Source of the DNA: Silvibacterium bohemicum
Lineage (GTDB): Bacteria; Acidobacteriota; Terriglobia; Terriglobales; Acidobacteriaceae
Assembly: GCF_001006305.1 (NCBI RefSeq)
Contig: NZ_LBHJ01000004.1
Coordinates: forward strand, 806,001 to 870,000
Direction: 5' to 3'
DNA length: 64,000 nucleotides
Positions 43,881 through 53,152 of this stretch are shown here, piece by piece. The translations under genes and the position numbers were made by a program. Numbering within the stretch: the first letter of the stretch is position 1; each line of letters begins with the position of its first letter. The notes below the pieces were generated by a model. It had not been told where the DNA came from and did no database searches. It worked only from the letters and a program-made list of their open reading frames with translations.

Positions 43881-45974
43881 TCAGGCGGTCACGATTTCCG
43901 AGAAATCGGCGATCGACGAGAATGCCCTTTGAACCCGCAAGATGAGGGCCAAACGAGCATTTCGAATCGCTTCGTCCTCAACCATGACCATGACTTTGTC
44001 AAAGAATTGATCGACATCGGGGCGTAGAGTTGCAATAAGTTCTAACGCCTCGCGATATTTATGGGTCCGCTGCAAAATATGGAAGTCCTTACCAACCTGT
44101 CCTGCTCTGGTCCGCAAATTAATCTCGGCTAGGTCTGTCAGACTTGAGTCGTCGTAGTTAGGTTCTGACTGCAGCAGGTTTTTCTCCTGCGCCTGCCGAA
44201 GAATGTTCTTCATCCGCTTGAATGCCGCGGCAATCGCGATAAAATCATCCGCTCCCCGCACCGCGCTCAGCGCCTCGGCGCGAGCGATAGCATCGCGAAT
44301 ATCGTTGTGTCCCGCAGCGAGCACCGCGTTGACTACGTCGTAAGCAAAGCCGCGGACATCGCGCAGATAAAACTCCACGCGTTCGCGGAAGAAGGCCGGG
44401 ATTTTTTCCGCCGTTGCCGGGCCGCGAGGCGCAGCCTCCGTCAGATCCCACAACGTGAGCGGCAGACCGGACTCCGCAAGGATCTTCACGATTCCGTTTG
44501 CAGCCCGGCGCAAGCCGAACGGGTCTTTCGATCCGGTCGGTTCGAGGCCGATACCAAACATCGCGCTAATGGTCTGGAAGCGATCAGCGATTCCGAGAAG
44601 CTGGCCTTCGGCCGTAGGAGGAATCGGGTCTTCGATGCCGGCCGGCGAGTATTGCCAATAGATGGCTTGGGCGACGCTCTCGCCGAGACCCTGCGCTCGC
44701 GCATAGAGGCCGCCTACGATGCCTTGCAGCTCGGTAAACTCCTTCACCAGCTCGGCGGTCAGGTCGGCCTTGGCGAGCTTTGTTGCTTCGAGCAGCGCTC
44801 CTGTGTCGATCCTCGCGCCCTTCTCGCTCAGGATCCCGGCCAGCTTTTCGGCAATGCGAAGAGTTGCTGCGGTCTTGTCGTGATAGCTTCCCAAATCTTT
44901 CTGGAAGGTCACCGACTTGAGCATTTCGACGCGGGCAGTCAGCGGAATTTTCTGGTCCACATCCCAGAAGAATCGCGCATCGTTGAATCTCGCTCGCAGC
45001 ACGCGCTCGTTGCCATGGCGGATAATCTCATCGCCGTGTTCTTCGGGCTGCGTGTTGAGCACGGTCAGGAAGTAGGGCGCGAGCTTGTGGCTTGCATCTT
45101 CAACCGCAAAGTATTTCTGGTGGTCCCGCATGACCATGACCAGAACTTCTTCGGGCAGGGTGAGGTATTCAGGCTCGAAGCTGCCGAGGATGACCGCAGG
45201 CCATTCGGTGAGGTGAGTCACCGTATCGACCAGAGGATGATCTTCCCGCCAGCGTGCGCCGGCAACCGACCGCACCGCTGCATCGAGCGCCTTGCGGATA
45301 CGATGGCGGCGCAGTTCGACATCGGCGGTGACGTGCGCAGCTTCCAGCTGTCCGAGATAGTCGGCGGCGTGCTCGATGGTGACAGACTCGCTGCCGTGGA
45401 GAATACGGTGCCCATAGGTGATGTTGGCAGCGCGAACGCCGGCGAATTCCACCGGCACGATGGCGTGATCGAGCAGCGCAACCAGCCACTTGACCGGCCG
45501 CACAAAGCGCTCCGGCTTGCCCGGCCGCCAATACATATTCTTGGGCCAATAGAGGGCCGCAAGCTCCTTGGGCAGCTGCTCGGCAAGAATCTCTGTCGCG
45601 CTGCGCCCCTTGCGCTGGGCGGTCGCGGAGACATATTCGCCCTTGGGCGTTGTGATCTTCTGTAGCGCACTGAGCTCGACCCCAGCCTTTTTGGCAAAAG
45701 CCTGCGCCGCGGGCGTAGGCTCGCCATTCTTGAAGGCGATGTTCCACGACGGTCCGGTGAGCAATTCTTCGGTGTCGGATTGGGCAATAGCTACCGACTT
45801 CACCAGCACCGCCAGCCGGCGGGGCGTGGAATAGCTGTGCACTTCGCTGCCTGCTTCCAAAAGCCGCTCGCGGGTCAGCACATCTTGGACGCGGCGGGCA
45901 AGTTCCATCTGCGCCGGCGCGATCATGCGCGCGGGGATTTCTTCAAGTCCGATTTCAAAGAGAAAGTCTGGCAT
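43881..45974 (-). CDS. glyS: Glycyl-tRNA synthetase beta subunit
   Basis: A 697-residue beta subunit of the alpha2beta2 bacterial glycyl-tRNA synthetase. It begins with the classic FLFEIGLEEIPARMI and shows GPSWNIAFKNGEPTPAAQAFAKKAG, KYFAVED and a C-terminal anticodon-binding helical domain ending RVQRAFSSIADFSEIVTA. It binds tRNA-Gly, while catalysis resides in GlyQ. The length is normal. It lies 130 bases downstream of glyQ on the same strand; the ribosome site is weak. A tRNA-Gly gene is 2 kb away. Confidence 0.95.
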   Translation of the reverse strand: MPDFLFEIGLEEIPARMIAPAQMELARRVQDVLTRERLLEAGSEVHSYSTPRRLAVLVKSVAIAQSDTEELLTGPSWNIAFKNGEPTPAAQAFAKKAGVELSALQKITTPKGEYVSATAQRKGRSATEILAEQLPKELAALYWPKNMYWRPGKPERFVRPVKWLVALLDHAIVPVEFAGVRAANITYGHRILHGSESVTIEHAADYLGQLEAAHVTADVELRRHRIRKALDAAVRSVAGARWREDHPLVDTVTHLTEWPAVILGSFEPEYLTLPEEVLVMVMRDHQKYFAVEDASHKLAPYFLTVLNTQPEEHGDEIIRHGNERVLRARFNDARFFWDVDQKIPLTARVEMLKSVTFQKDLGSYHDKTAATLRIAEKLAGILSEKGARIDTGALLEATKLAKADLTAELVKEFTELQGIVGGLYARAQGLGESVAQAIYWQYSPAGIEDPIPPTAEGQLLGIADRFQTISAMFGIGLEPTGSKDPFGLRRAANGIVKILAESGLPLTLWDLTEAAPRGPATAEKIPAFFRERVEFYLRDVRGFAYDVVNAVLAAGHNDIRDAIARAEALSAVRGADDFIAIAAAFKRMKNILRQAQEKNLLQSEPNYDDSSLTDLAEINLRTRAGQVGKDFHILQRTHKYREALELIATLRPDVDQFFDKVMVMVEDEAIRNARLALILRVQRAFSSIADFSEIVTA

Positions 45975-46104
45975 GTTTTTAGTTTCAGCTTCTAGCTATT
46001 AGCCTCTAGCTGCTAGCTCGTTTGTTGCTCCACTGCTCACTGTTGATTGAAACGAATCCCCGGCCCATCTCGAAAAAATCAAGACTAACTGTTCCGGCTA
46101 AAAG

Positions 46105-47172
46105 TTAAGAGCTAGAAGCCAACAGCTGATTTTGCTGTCCCGCATACGCTTTAGCTACTCCCACCGCCAGGGCGCGGATGCGTGCGATCACCCCGACGCG
46201 TTCTGTCACCGAAATTGCGCCGCGAGCGTCGAGCAAATTGAAAAGATGCGAGCACTTGAGGCAGAGATCGTAAGCTCCTAGAACGGGAAAGCGGCGCTGC
46301 TGCGCCCCAAAACCCTCATCCTCGTTCCCACCCGCTCCGGGAGCATCGCCATCATGCACCACGCGGTCGTGGATCTTTTCCTTGCGCTCGCCTTGCTTTT
46401 CGATCTTGGGCGAAAAGCTGTCGTTGTAGCTGGTGATCAGCGCCTGGCATTCGGCTTCGTACAGACGCAGGTGCTCCCAAAGCTTTTCGACCTCCGCAGC
46501 CTCGAAGTTATAGACCGAGAACTGCAGCTCTTCCTCGAGGCGAATCTCGCCGTAAGTGATCTCGCGTCCGGTCTTCGGTTCGCGCGCCCATACGATGTCG
46601 TAGATGGAATCGACATCCTGCAGAAAAGCCGCGAGGCGTTCGAGACCGTACGTGATCTCTCCGCTGATGGGATCGAGATCGAGGCCGCCGCACTGCTGGA
46701 AGTAAGTAAACTGCGTGACCTCGAGGCCATCCAGCATCACCTGCCAGCCGATACCCCACGCACCCAATGTCGGCGACTCCCAGTTGTCTTCCTCGAACTT
46801 GATGTCGTGCTCGGAGAGGTCGATGCCGACGGCTTCGAGCGAAGCCAGATAGACCTCCTGAATATCGGACGGCGGCGGCTTGAGGATCACCTGGAATTGC
46901 GTGTGTTTGTAAAGACGGTTCGGGTTCTCGCCATAGCGGCCGTCGGCCGGACGCCGCGAAGGCTGGGCGTAAGCGATATTGACCGGTTTCGGACCAAGCA
47001 CGCGCAGAAATGTGTCAGGCGACATGGTGCCCGCGCCCACTTCGACATCATAGGGCTGCTGCAGCACGCATCCCCGGTCCGCCCAGAAGGTCTGCAGGCG
47101 GAAGAGAAGCTGCTGGAAGGTCAGAGGCTGGGTGCGTTCATGAACGGTCGAAGATGTAATGGTTGAGGACAC
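46105..47172 (-). CDS. glyQ: Glycyl-tRNA synthetase alpha subunit
   Basis: A 355-residue class II catalytic subunit. [33 protein letters not shown] opens the domain, and [36 protein letters not shown] and the C-terminal [16 protein letters not shown] are all typical. It is about 50 residues longer than usual because of a charged insertion ([12 protein letters not shown] to [11 protein letters not shown]) before the C-terminal helices. The start is GTG 47172 with GGAAAG five to six bases upstream; an alternative GTG at 47310 overlaps the recO stop and adds 46 unsupported residues. Confidence 0.94.
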   Translation of the reverse strand: MSSTITSSTVHERTQPLTFQQLLFRLQTFWADRGCVLQQPYDVEVGAGTMSPDTFLRVLGPKPVNIAYAQPSRRPADGRYGENPNRLYKHTQFQVILKPPPSDIQEVYLASLEAVGIDLSEHDIKFEEDNWESPTLGAWGIGWQVMLDGLEVTQFTYFQQCGGLDLDPISGEITYGLERLAAFLQDVDSIYDIVWAREPKTGREITYGEIRLEEELQFSVYNFEAAEVEKLWEHLRLYEAECQALITSYNDSFSPKIEKQGERKEKIHDRVVHDGDAPGAGGNEDEGFGAQQRRFPVLGAYDLCLKCSHLFNLLDARGAISVTERVGVIARIRALAVGVAKAYAGQQNQLLASSS

Positions 47173-47306
47173 GTTGCTTTCCGTCGGTAAGGTCTCTGGA
47201 GATTTTACCGTGAGCCGCCAGTTTCCTGAGCCGGGCAAGCTTGACGGCATCGATGCCTTCGCGCCGAAAATGCCAGGTCCAGTACGACTCTGCTGAGTTG
47301 ATCGGC

Positions 47307-48050
47307 TCACGCGCCCAGTTTGCTTAGGGCGATAGAGGAGCGAAGCCTCCGCTCCAGGTGCCGTTCGAGCGCCTGTGCGGTAAATCGGCGCAGGTCGGCG
47401 GCTCGGTTTCGCGGCCAGTCTTCGGCGGCCAGGGCGGAAATTGGCGCCCGAAAGATGTGTTCTGCGACGGCCAGCGATGCTGGTGAGAGCGCGCGGCTGG
47501 CGGGATGGCGATGATCAGCACAGACCAGGCCGTCGGACTGGCTCTCAAAATAGGCCGGTTCTCCGGCAAAAGCCCGTCCGCAGAGGGTGCAATGAGAGAT
47601 ATCCGGCATCCAGCCCATGAGTCGAAGGATCCAGAGACCGAAATAGGTCACTGGAAGCCAGATAGACCCTGTCCGGGTGTGCTCGAGGACCGCCAGCGCG
47701 AGACGAAAGACGGTGTCCTGCGGGTCGTGATCGGGAAGGGTCTCTTCCAATATTTCGGCGAAGAAAGCCAGCGCGGCAGCGCGTCCGTAATCGACCGGCT
47801 CGGAGAGCGGCGAAGCGAGGATCTCGCAGGAGTCCAGCCGGACCAGCTCCTGGCGCGGCTTTTCCACATAAGTCGCGAGCACGTAGGTCATGGGCTCGAG
47901 CGCACCGCCGAAGCGCCGCCGCGACTTGGCCGCCGACTTGGCAATGCCCTTGAGTTTGCCCTGATCGCGGGTAAAGAGCGACACGATCTGGTCGGCCTCA
48001 TGGACCGGCCAGGTGCGAAGAATCAGGGCTTCGGCTTGATGCGCAATCAC
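47307..48050 (-). CDS. recO: DNA repair protein RecO
   Basis: A 247-residue RecF-pathway mediator that helps load RecA onto SSB-coated gaps. The N-terminal OB fold shows [33 protein letters not shown] split in the family's usual way. A zinc site is likely from HCTLCGRAF and the later GLVCADH. Translation starts at GTG 48050 ([11 protein letters not shown]) with only a weak ribosome site. It lies upstream of glyQ on the same strand, an order common in Acidobacteria and related groups. Confidence 0.92.
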   Translation of the reverse strand: MIAHQAEALILRTWPVHEADQIVSLFTRDQGKLKGIAKSAAKSRRRFGGALEPMTYVLATYVEKPRQELVRLDSCEILASPLSEPVDYGRAAALAFFAEILEETLPDHDPQDTVFRLALAVLEHTRTGSIWLPVTYFGLWILRLMGWMPDISHCTLCGRAFAGEPAYFESQSDGLVCADHRHPASRALSPASLAVAEHIFRAPISALAAEDWPRNRAADLRRFTAQALERHLERRLRSSIALSKLGA

Positions 48051-48305
48051 TTACTACAGGGTATAGGGTGCAGGGGTTAGGGTTTAAGAAAAGCGAGGAC
48101 CGCTGCACGCTGGTGCAATCGTGCCGGATAAAACTCTTTCATTGTCTCGATCACTTTTGTTTATATCGCTTATCCTTTGCGAATGGGCGGATTAGTCTGG
48201 AAAGTGAGAGCCACCCTCGATTTTGTGGGCCTATCCCCAGCTCCCGGTGCGCGAGCTGTTAGATCCTGCGATGGCTATGCCCAAAAACTCATTTGAAGGA
48301 GAAGC

Positions 48306-49736
48306 ATGTCCACTGAACTTCGTAATTTCCTGGCGTTGTCCTATGAAGAGCTGGAAGAACTGAACTTACGGGCGAAGGACCAGCGCCGGAAGCGCGTCGC
48401 CGCCGACAAGATTCAGGAAGAGCGGCTGAAATATCTGACCGATCAGAAGGGCATCAAGGCCGTAACCGTCCTCTTCAGCGATCTCGAAGGCCGGCTGCAT
48501 ATGCTCGACTACGACAAGAAGTTCCTGGTCAAGAGTTACGACAATCTCACCTTCGACGGCTCGTCGATCCGCGGCTTTACCGCGCAGCGCGAGAGCGACC
48601 TCCGCCTCGGCATCGACTGGAGCGCCTTCTACTTCGCGCCGGCCGACTACTTCGGCTCCGGCAAGGTACTGGTCTTCGGCGAAGTGATCGACAAAAATGG
48701 AGCGCCTTACACCGGCGACATGCGCGGCGTGCTCAAGACCTATGCCGATAGCCTGCACGCAAAGCACGGCTACACGCTGAACGCGGCCAATGAGATCGAA
48801 GGCTTCCTCTTTGCCGGCGTCAATGCTGAAAAGAACTTCCCCCAGACCGGCCGCTTCGACTACGTAAACACCGGCGGCTACTACCATTCGCTGCCCGGCG
48901 ATCCGCTGCGCTCGTTCATCGATACCGCAGCTGAATTACAGCGCGCTATGGGCTTCGAGAATGAGAAGGACCATCCCGAGGTCGCCCCCTCGCAGTTCGA
49001 AATCAACTACGGTTACGGCGAAGTGGTAGCGGCCGCCGACCAGATCCAGATTTACAAGCTGATCTGCCGCCAGGTGGCAACCCGCATGGGCATGACCGCC
49101 TCGTTCCTGCCCAAGCCGGTTGTCGGCGTGAACGGCAGCGGCATGCACACCAACGTCTCGATCAGCAAAGACGGCAAGAATCTCTGCTGGGATCCTAACG
49201 GCGAAGAGAAGATCTCGAAGTTCGCCTGGGATTTTGTCGACCGCATCCTGACTCACGGCAACGACATCTGCCTGCTGCTGAACTCCAGCGTGAACGCCTA
49301 CCGTCGTCTCGATCCTCACTTCGAGGCGCCGAATCAGATCAAGGCTTCGGCGGTCGATCGCGGCTCGATGATCCGCATTCCCATCGGCAACGAGAAGTCG
49401 TCGCGTGTGGAAGTGCGCTCGGTGGCTCCGGACTCGAATCCTTACCTGGTGCTGTACTCGATCTTCAAGTCGGGTCTGGACGGCGAAACGGCAACGGTCG
49501 CCAACCTTCGCCAGGCGGAGCGGTACCTGCCTGACAACATCTACACCGCAATCGAGAACTTCCGCAATGCGCCCTGGACCACCAAACTGCTTGGCGAGGA
49601 CGTAAAGGCGCGTTATGCCGACCTCAAGCAGGCATCGGCGGATCGCTGCCCGCGTCAACTGGGAACGTTCGTGAAGCCCTCCGAGGTGCAGTTCCACCAC
49701 GAGGTTTACAACCAGTTCCTCTGGAACCAGTTCTAA
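48306..49736 (+). CDS. Type I glutamine synthetase family protein
   Basis: A 476-residue GSI-fold enzyme; GS makes glutamine from glutamate, ammonia and ATP. The beta-grasp loop TFDGSSIRGF, metal ligands in NEIEGFLF and VAPSQFEINYGYGE, the His in VGVNGSGMHTNVSI, and the Arg/Glu pair in RVEVRSVAPDSNPYL are present. The usual adenylylation segment (NLYDLPP type) is absent; the region reads YLPDNIYTAIENF. It is therefore probably not regulated by GlnE, and could belong to a divergent subgroup with another amine substrate. GAAGGAGAAG precedes the ATG; a strong terminator follows. Confidence 0.85.
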   Translation: MSTELRNFLALSYEELEELNLRAKDQRRKRVAADKIQEERLKYLTDQKGIKAVTVLFSDLEGRLHMLDYDKKFLVKSYDNLTFDGSSIRGFTAQRESDLRLGIDWSAFYFAPADYFGSGKVLVFGEVIDKNGAPYTGDMRGVLKTYADSLHAKHGYTLNAANEIEGFLFAGVNAEKNFPQTGRFDYVNTGGYYHSLPGDPLRSFIDTAAELQRAMGFENEKDHPEVAPSQFEINYGYGEVVAAADQIQIYKLICRQVATRMGMTASFLPKPVVGVNGSGMHTNVSISKDGKNLCWDPNGEEKISKFAWDFVDRILTHGNDICLLLNSSVNAYRRLDPHFEAPNQIKASAVDRGSMIRIPIGNEKSSRVEVRSVAPDSNPYLVLYSIFKSGLDGETATVANLRQAERYLPDNIYTAIENFRNAPWTTKLLGEDVKARYADLKQASADRCPRQLGTFVKPSEVQFHHEVYNQFLWNQF

Positions 49737-49756
49737 ACTGCGGCACGCAAGCATGA

Positions 49757-49783
49757 AAACGCCCCGGAGTTTCCGGGGCGTTT
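49757..49783 (+). terminator. Terminator after the glutamine synthetase gene
   Basis: AAACGCCCCGGA (49757-49768) and TCCGGGGCGTTT (49772-49783) form a perfect 12-bp stem with a 3-base loop, followed by a short T-containing tail. It lies 20 bases after the stop. Confidence 0.85.
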
Positions 49784-49851
49784 CAATTTGAGTGGCAGCC
49801 TCTCTCCGTCGATCCGCTGATCTTGCTGCACGAGGAGTGAAGGAACGCGTC

Positions 49852-50502
49852 TTACTGCAGGCCGACCCGATATGTGGGAACCACATCAATCCCGCTCTTC
49901 AGGCGCGGATCGGGAATCAGCGTTCCGGGCTGAAGGCTCAACGGCAGAACTCCCGCCCATATATCCAGTCCGTAATCTTCCTCATCGTCTGCCGGAGGCC
50001 CGGTGCGAACCTTGGCCGAGGCCTCGTCGATGGGAAAGGCAAGAACCGTCGTCGCCTTCAACTCCTGATCATTGGGCAGCCGTACGTCGTCCCACCGGCC
50101 GGGCACGATCTGCTCGGAGATAATGCGCAGCGCCTCGCGCTTCGTCTCTGCATCCTCAACCAGTGTTGCAGTACCCAGCATCACCACCGAGCGGTAGTTC
50201 ATGGAGTGATGAAAAGCGGCGCGCGCGAGCACGATGCCGTCGAGCAGCGTGACGGTCACGCAGGCATCGACACCTTTTTCCAGATTGCGAAGCATCCGGC
50301 TCGCTGCCGAGCCATGAATGTAGAGGATTTCGCCATCACGCCCATAGCCGGTGGGAATGACGAAGGGCTGCCCATCGACAACGAAGCCTACGTGGCAAAG
50401 AAAAGCCGCATCGAGGATGCCATGAATGGTCTCCTTCGAATAATCGCCACGCTTGGGAAGCCGGCCGACCTGCGTGCGTTTCGACGGTGCGGTTTGCGTC
50501 AT
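49852..50502 (-). CDS. Nim-like flavin-binding protein (pyridoxamine 5'-phosphate oxidase fold)
   Basis: A 216-residue split-barrel protein. KRGDYSKETIHGILDAAFLCHVGFVVDGQPFVIPTGYGRDG is the signature of the NimA/nitroimidazole-resistance-like group, and IYIHGSAASRML-type residues (LYIHGSAASRMLRN) follow at the cofactor site. FMN or heme may bind; no activity can be assigned. ATG 50502 is chosen for GGAGGAAGC just upstream; the frame runs to 50568. It converges with the glutamine synthetase gene and follows the ferredoxin gene on the same strand, separated by a terminator. Confidence 0.82.
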   Translation of the reverse strand: MTQTAPSKRTQVGRLPKRGDYSKETIHGILDAAFLCHVGFVVDGQPFVIPTGYGRDGEILYIHGSAASRMLRNLEKGVDACVTVTLLDGIVLARAAFHHSMNYRSVVMLGTATLVEDAETKREALRIISEQIVPGRWDDVRLPNDQELKATTVLAFPIDEASAKVRTGPPADDEEDYGLDIWAGVLPLSLQPGTLIPDPRLKSGIDVVPTYRVGLQ

Positions 50503-50614
50503 AGCTTCCTCCGGCTTGCCTGGAACAGTGGGAGTGGAAGATCGAGCCAGCGAATTCCGTACTTTCACTTCACGTAAGGCAACAATCTTCCCATGAAGCA
50601 GATGGATTCAGGCG

Positions 50615-50655
50615 CAAAAAAGAAAAGCGCCCGGCCCCCATGGGCCCGGCGCTTT
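50615..50655 (-). terminator. Rho-independent terminator of the ferredoxin gene
   Basis: On the minus strand AAAGCGCCGGGCC (50655-50643) pairs with GGCCGGGCGCTTT (50636-50624) with one mismatch, then TTTTCTTTTTT-like bases run to 50615. It lies 13 bases past the ferredoxin stop. Confidence 0.88.
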
Positions 50656-50667
50656 CTATCTTGAAAT

Positions 50668-50928
50668 TTAGCGGCCGAAGTGAGCTGAATTCTTGTCTGT
50701 GAAGCTGGCCCACTTTTCGGGCAGGTCGTCGGCGGCGAAGATCGCCGACACCGGGCAGACCGGAACGCACGCGCCGCAATCGATGCACTCTACGGGATCG
50801 ATATAAAGCTGCTCAATCTCGCCGAAACCGGCTTCGTCTTTCTTGGGGTGGATGCAGTCCACCGGACAGGCGTCGACGCAAGCCACGTCCTTTGTGCCGA
50901 TGCAGGGTTCCGCAATTACGTATGCCAT
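50668..50928 (-). CDS. 7Fe-type ferredoxin (3Fe-4S / 4Fe-4S)
   Basis: An 86-residue ferredoxin from ATG 50928 (GAGG about ten bases upstream). Cysteines lie at 9, 17, 21, 25, 48, 51, 54 and 58. The order C-x7-C-x3-C-x3-C followed by C-x2-C-x2-C-x3-C matches Azotobacter FdI: C9, C17 and C58 for a 3Fe-4S cluster, C21, C48, C51 and C54 for a 4Fe-4S cluster, with C25 free. The missing Cys between 9 and 17 excludes an ordinary 2[4Fe-4S] type at the first site. It is a low-potential electron carrier with unknown partner; it appears to be a single gene. Confidence 0.9.
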   Translation of the reverse strand: MAYVIAEPCIGTKDVACVDACPVDCIHPKKDEAGFGEIEQLYIDPVECIDCGACVPVCPVSAIFAADDLPEKWASFTDKNSAHFGR

Positions 50929-51153
50929 TCGAGAGATCCTCTTCTTCGGGTGAGTTGTCACGTTTATTGTAGCGCGATCATGGGGTGAAGACGAAAGGCC
51001 AAGCTTTCAAGAATCGGTGACAAGAAAAGAAGGCGGCGGCTCTCCTCTGCAATCACTGACGGCCGAAAGCAGTTGACGGAGAGCGCGCTACAAGATAACG
51101 TTTACTGGTCGTTCCCGGCACTCGCCAACCTTCTCTCAGTACATGGAGTGTTC

Positions 51154-53073
51154 ATGCCATCGCTTCTCCGCCAGGTCTTCTGTTCGGTCTCTCTTGCCTC
51201 CCTTTCATTTCTCGCTCCGGCGTTCGCCGAGACGGCGCCTCCGGTCACTCTCAATGTCCACGTGCAGCAGGTGAAGGCGAAGTCCAGCCCGACCCTGTAT
51301 GGACTGATGACCGAAGAGATCAATTATTCCTACGACGGCGGCCTCTATGCGGAGCTGATACGCAATCGCACTTTTTTCGGCGACAGGCATGGCGTGCCCT
51401 CGTGGAGGCTGGTGGAGCGCGGCGAGTCGAAAGCGGAGATGGTCGTCGACAAAACGACAGGGCCAAGCCAGGCATTGCCCTACAGCATGAAGTTGACCAT
51501 CGAGAAAGCTACCGCGAACGATCCGGCGGGAATATCCAACCAGGGATACTGGGGCATCCCACTGCGTCCCAGAACGACTTACAAAGGCTCGTTCTATGCC
51601 AAGGCGTCGGACACCGCAGTCGGTCCTGTACGCGTCGATCTGGTAAGCGACGAGACGGGCGCGGTGCTCACCCACACTCAGGTAACGGCGCTCTCATCCG
51701 ACTGGAAGAAGTATGACTTTACGCTGACTGCCAACGCGCAGGCCCCCTCCTCGAGCAATCATCTAGTCTTCTCCGCGGGTAATCCGGGAACCATCTGGTT
51801 CAGCCTTATCTCGCTCTTTCCTCCCACCTATCACGACCGCGAGAACGGCAACCGCATCGATCTAATGGAAAAGATGGCGGCGATGAAGCCCAGCTTCCTG
51901 CGCTTCCCGGGCGGCAATTACCTCGAAGGCGATCACATTCCCGAACGGTATGAGTGGAAGAAGACCATCGGCCCGCTCGTCGATCGCCCGACCCATCCGA
52001 GCCCATGGCGCTATCACTCTTCCGACGGACTTGGATTGCTCGAGTTTCTGGAGTGGTGCGAGGACCTGCAGATGCAGCCTGTGCTGGCTGTCTATGCCGG
52101 CTACTCGATGCAGCAGGAGTTCGTGAAACCGGGCGCTGACCTTGATCCTTACGTGGCCGATGCATTGGACGAGATCGAGTATGTAACCGGCGATGCCTCG
52201 ACCAAGTGGGGTGCGGAGCGGGTGAAGGATGGGCATCCCGCTCCCTTCGCACTGAACTATGTCGAAATCGGCAATGAAGATTTCTTTGATAAGTCCGGCT
52301 CTTATGACGGCCGCTACGCGCAGTTCTACAAAGCAATCAAGGCGAAGTATCCCAACCTCCAGTTGATTGCCACAACACCGGTGAAAGAAATCAAGCCCGA
52401 TGTCATCGACGATCACTACTACCGCAACGCGCAGCAGTTCTACGATGACGTTCATCACTACGACAAGACAGACCGCAACGGGCCAAAGATCTTCGTCGGA
52501 GAATGGGCGACGCGTGAAGGCAGCCCCACGCCCGATTTCGGCGCAGCCCTTGGAGATGCCGCGTGGATGACAGGCATGGAGCGCAACAGCGACATCATCG
52601 TGATGGCCAGCTACGCGCCCCTGCTGGTCAATGTGAATCCGGGCGGCATGCAGTGGGAGAGCGACCTGATCGGCTACGACGCGCTATCGAGCTATGGCTC
52701 GCCCAGCTACTATGCGCAGGTGCTCTTCGGTGAATACCACGGCGATGAGATCCCCGAGACCTCGACCACCGGCGACGATCTGCGCTTCTTCTACTCGGTG
52801 ACGCGGAAATCGGATACTGGCGAAATCTTCATCAAGCTGGTGAACGCTACTTCCGACATCAAGCCGGTCTCCATCGCCCTCGATGGTGCACCGGATGTGA
52901 AAAACATCGCCAAGGTGGTAACGCTGCGCGCCGGCACGTTGGCCGCGACAAACTCCATTCGCCAGCCCACGACCATCGTACCCATCGAGTCGCGATTCGA
53001 AAGAGCAGCGAGCGAGTTCACTTATGAGCTGCCACCCTATTCCATTCAGGTAATTCGACTGGAAACGAAATAA
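51154..53073 (+). CDS. Secreted alpha-L-arabinofuranosidase (GH51)
   Basis: A 639-residue exported glycoside hydrolase that would cut arabinose side chains from plant arabinoxylan or arabinan. A signal peptide (1-25, AFA-ET) leads to a beta-sandwich carbohydrate-binding-like domain (LVERGESKAEMVVD to NHLVFSAGNPGTIWF), then a GH51 TIM barrel (PSFLRFPGGNYLEGD). The acid/base is E375 in YVEIGNED and the nucleophile E450 in FVGEWATREG. ATG 51154 is chosen for GGAG seven bases upstream and because the signal peptide begins there. It may help the host soil bacterium use plant debris. Confidence 0.9.
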   Translation: MPSLLRQVFCSVSLASLSFLAPAFAETAPPVTLNVHVQQVKAKSSPTLYGLMTEEINYSYDGGLYAELIRNRTFFGDRHGVPSWRLVERGESKAEMVVDKTTGPSQALPYSMKLTIEKATANDPAGISNQGYWGIPLRPRTTYKGSFYAKASDTAVGPVRVDLVSDETGAVLTHTQVTALSSDWKKYDFTLTANAQAPSSSNHLVFSAGNPGTIWFSLISLFPPTYHDRENGNRIDLMEKMAAMKPSFLRFPGGNYLEGDHIPERYEWKKTIGPLVDRPTHPSPWRYHSSDGLGLLEFLEWCEDLQMQPVLAVYAGYSMQQEFVKPGADLDPYVADALDEIEYVTGDASTKWGAERVKDGHPAPFALNYVEIGNEDFFDKSGSYDGRYAQFYKAIKAKYPNLQLIATTPVKEIKPDVIDDHYYRNAQQFYDDVHHYDKTDRNGPKIFVGEWATREGSPTPDFGAALGDAAWMTGMERNSDIIVMASYAPLLVNVNPGGMQWESDLIGYDALSSYGSPSYYAQVLFGEYHGDEIPETSTTGDDLRFFYSVTRKSDTGEIFIKLVNATSDIKPVSIALDGAPDVKNIAKVVTLRAGTLAATNSIRQPTTIVPIESRFERAASEFTYELPPYSIQVIRLETK

Positions 53074-53082
53074 CCAAAACAA

Positions 53083-53113
53083 AAGCGGGATCGATTGCAA
53101 ATCGATCCCGCTG
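53083..53113. terminator. Bidirectional hairpin terminator between GH51 and SDR genes
   Basis: AGCGGGATCGATT (53084-53096) pairs with AATCGATCCCGCT (53100-53112), a 13-bp perfect stem with a 3-base loop. A-rich bases lie on the left (Ts for leftward transcription), so it suits the leftward SDR gene best, and the rightward GH51 gene too. Confidence 0.75.
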
Positions 53114-53152
53114 TCTTATGCCAATTGTGAATTGAAATATTTGAGGCCCTAA

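Noticed and set aside
44307-45665. 452-residue frame antisense to glyS
   Set aside because: Long antisense frame caused by GC-rich codon bias; glyS is certain and this frame has no motifs.
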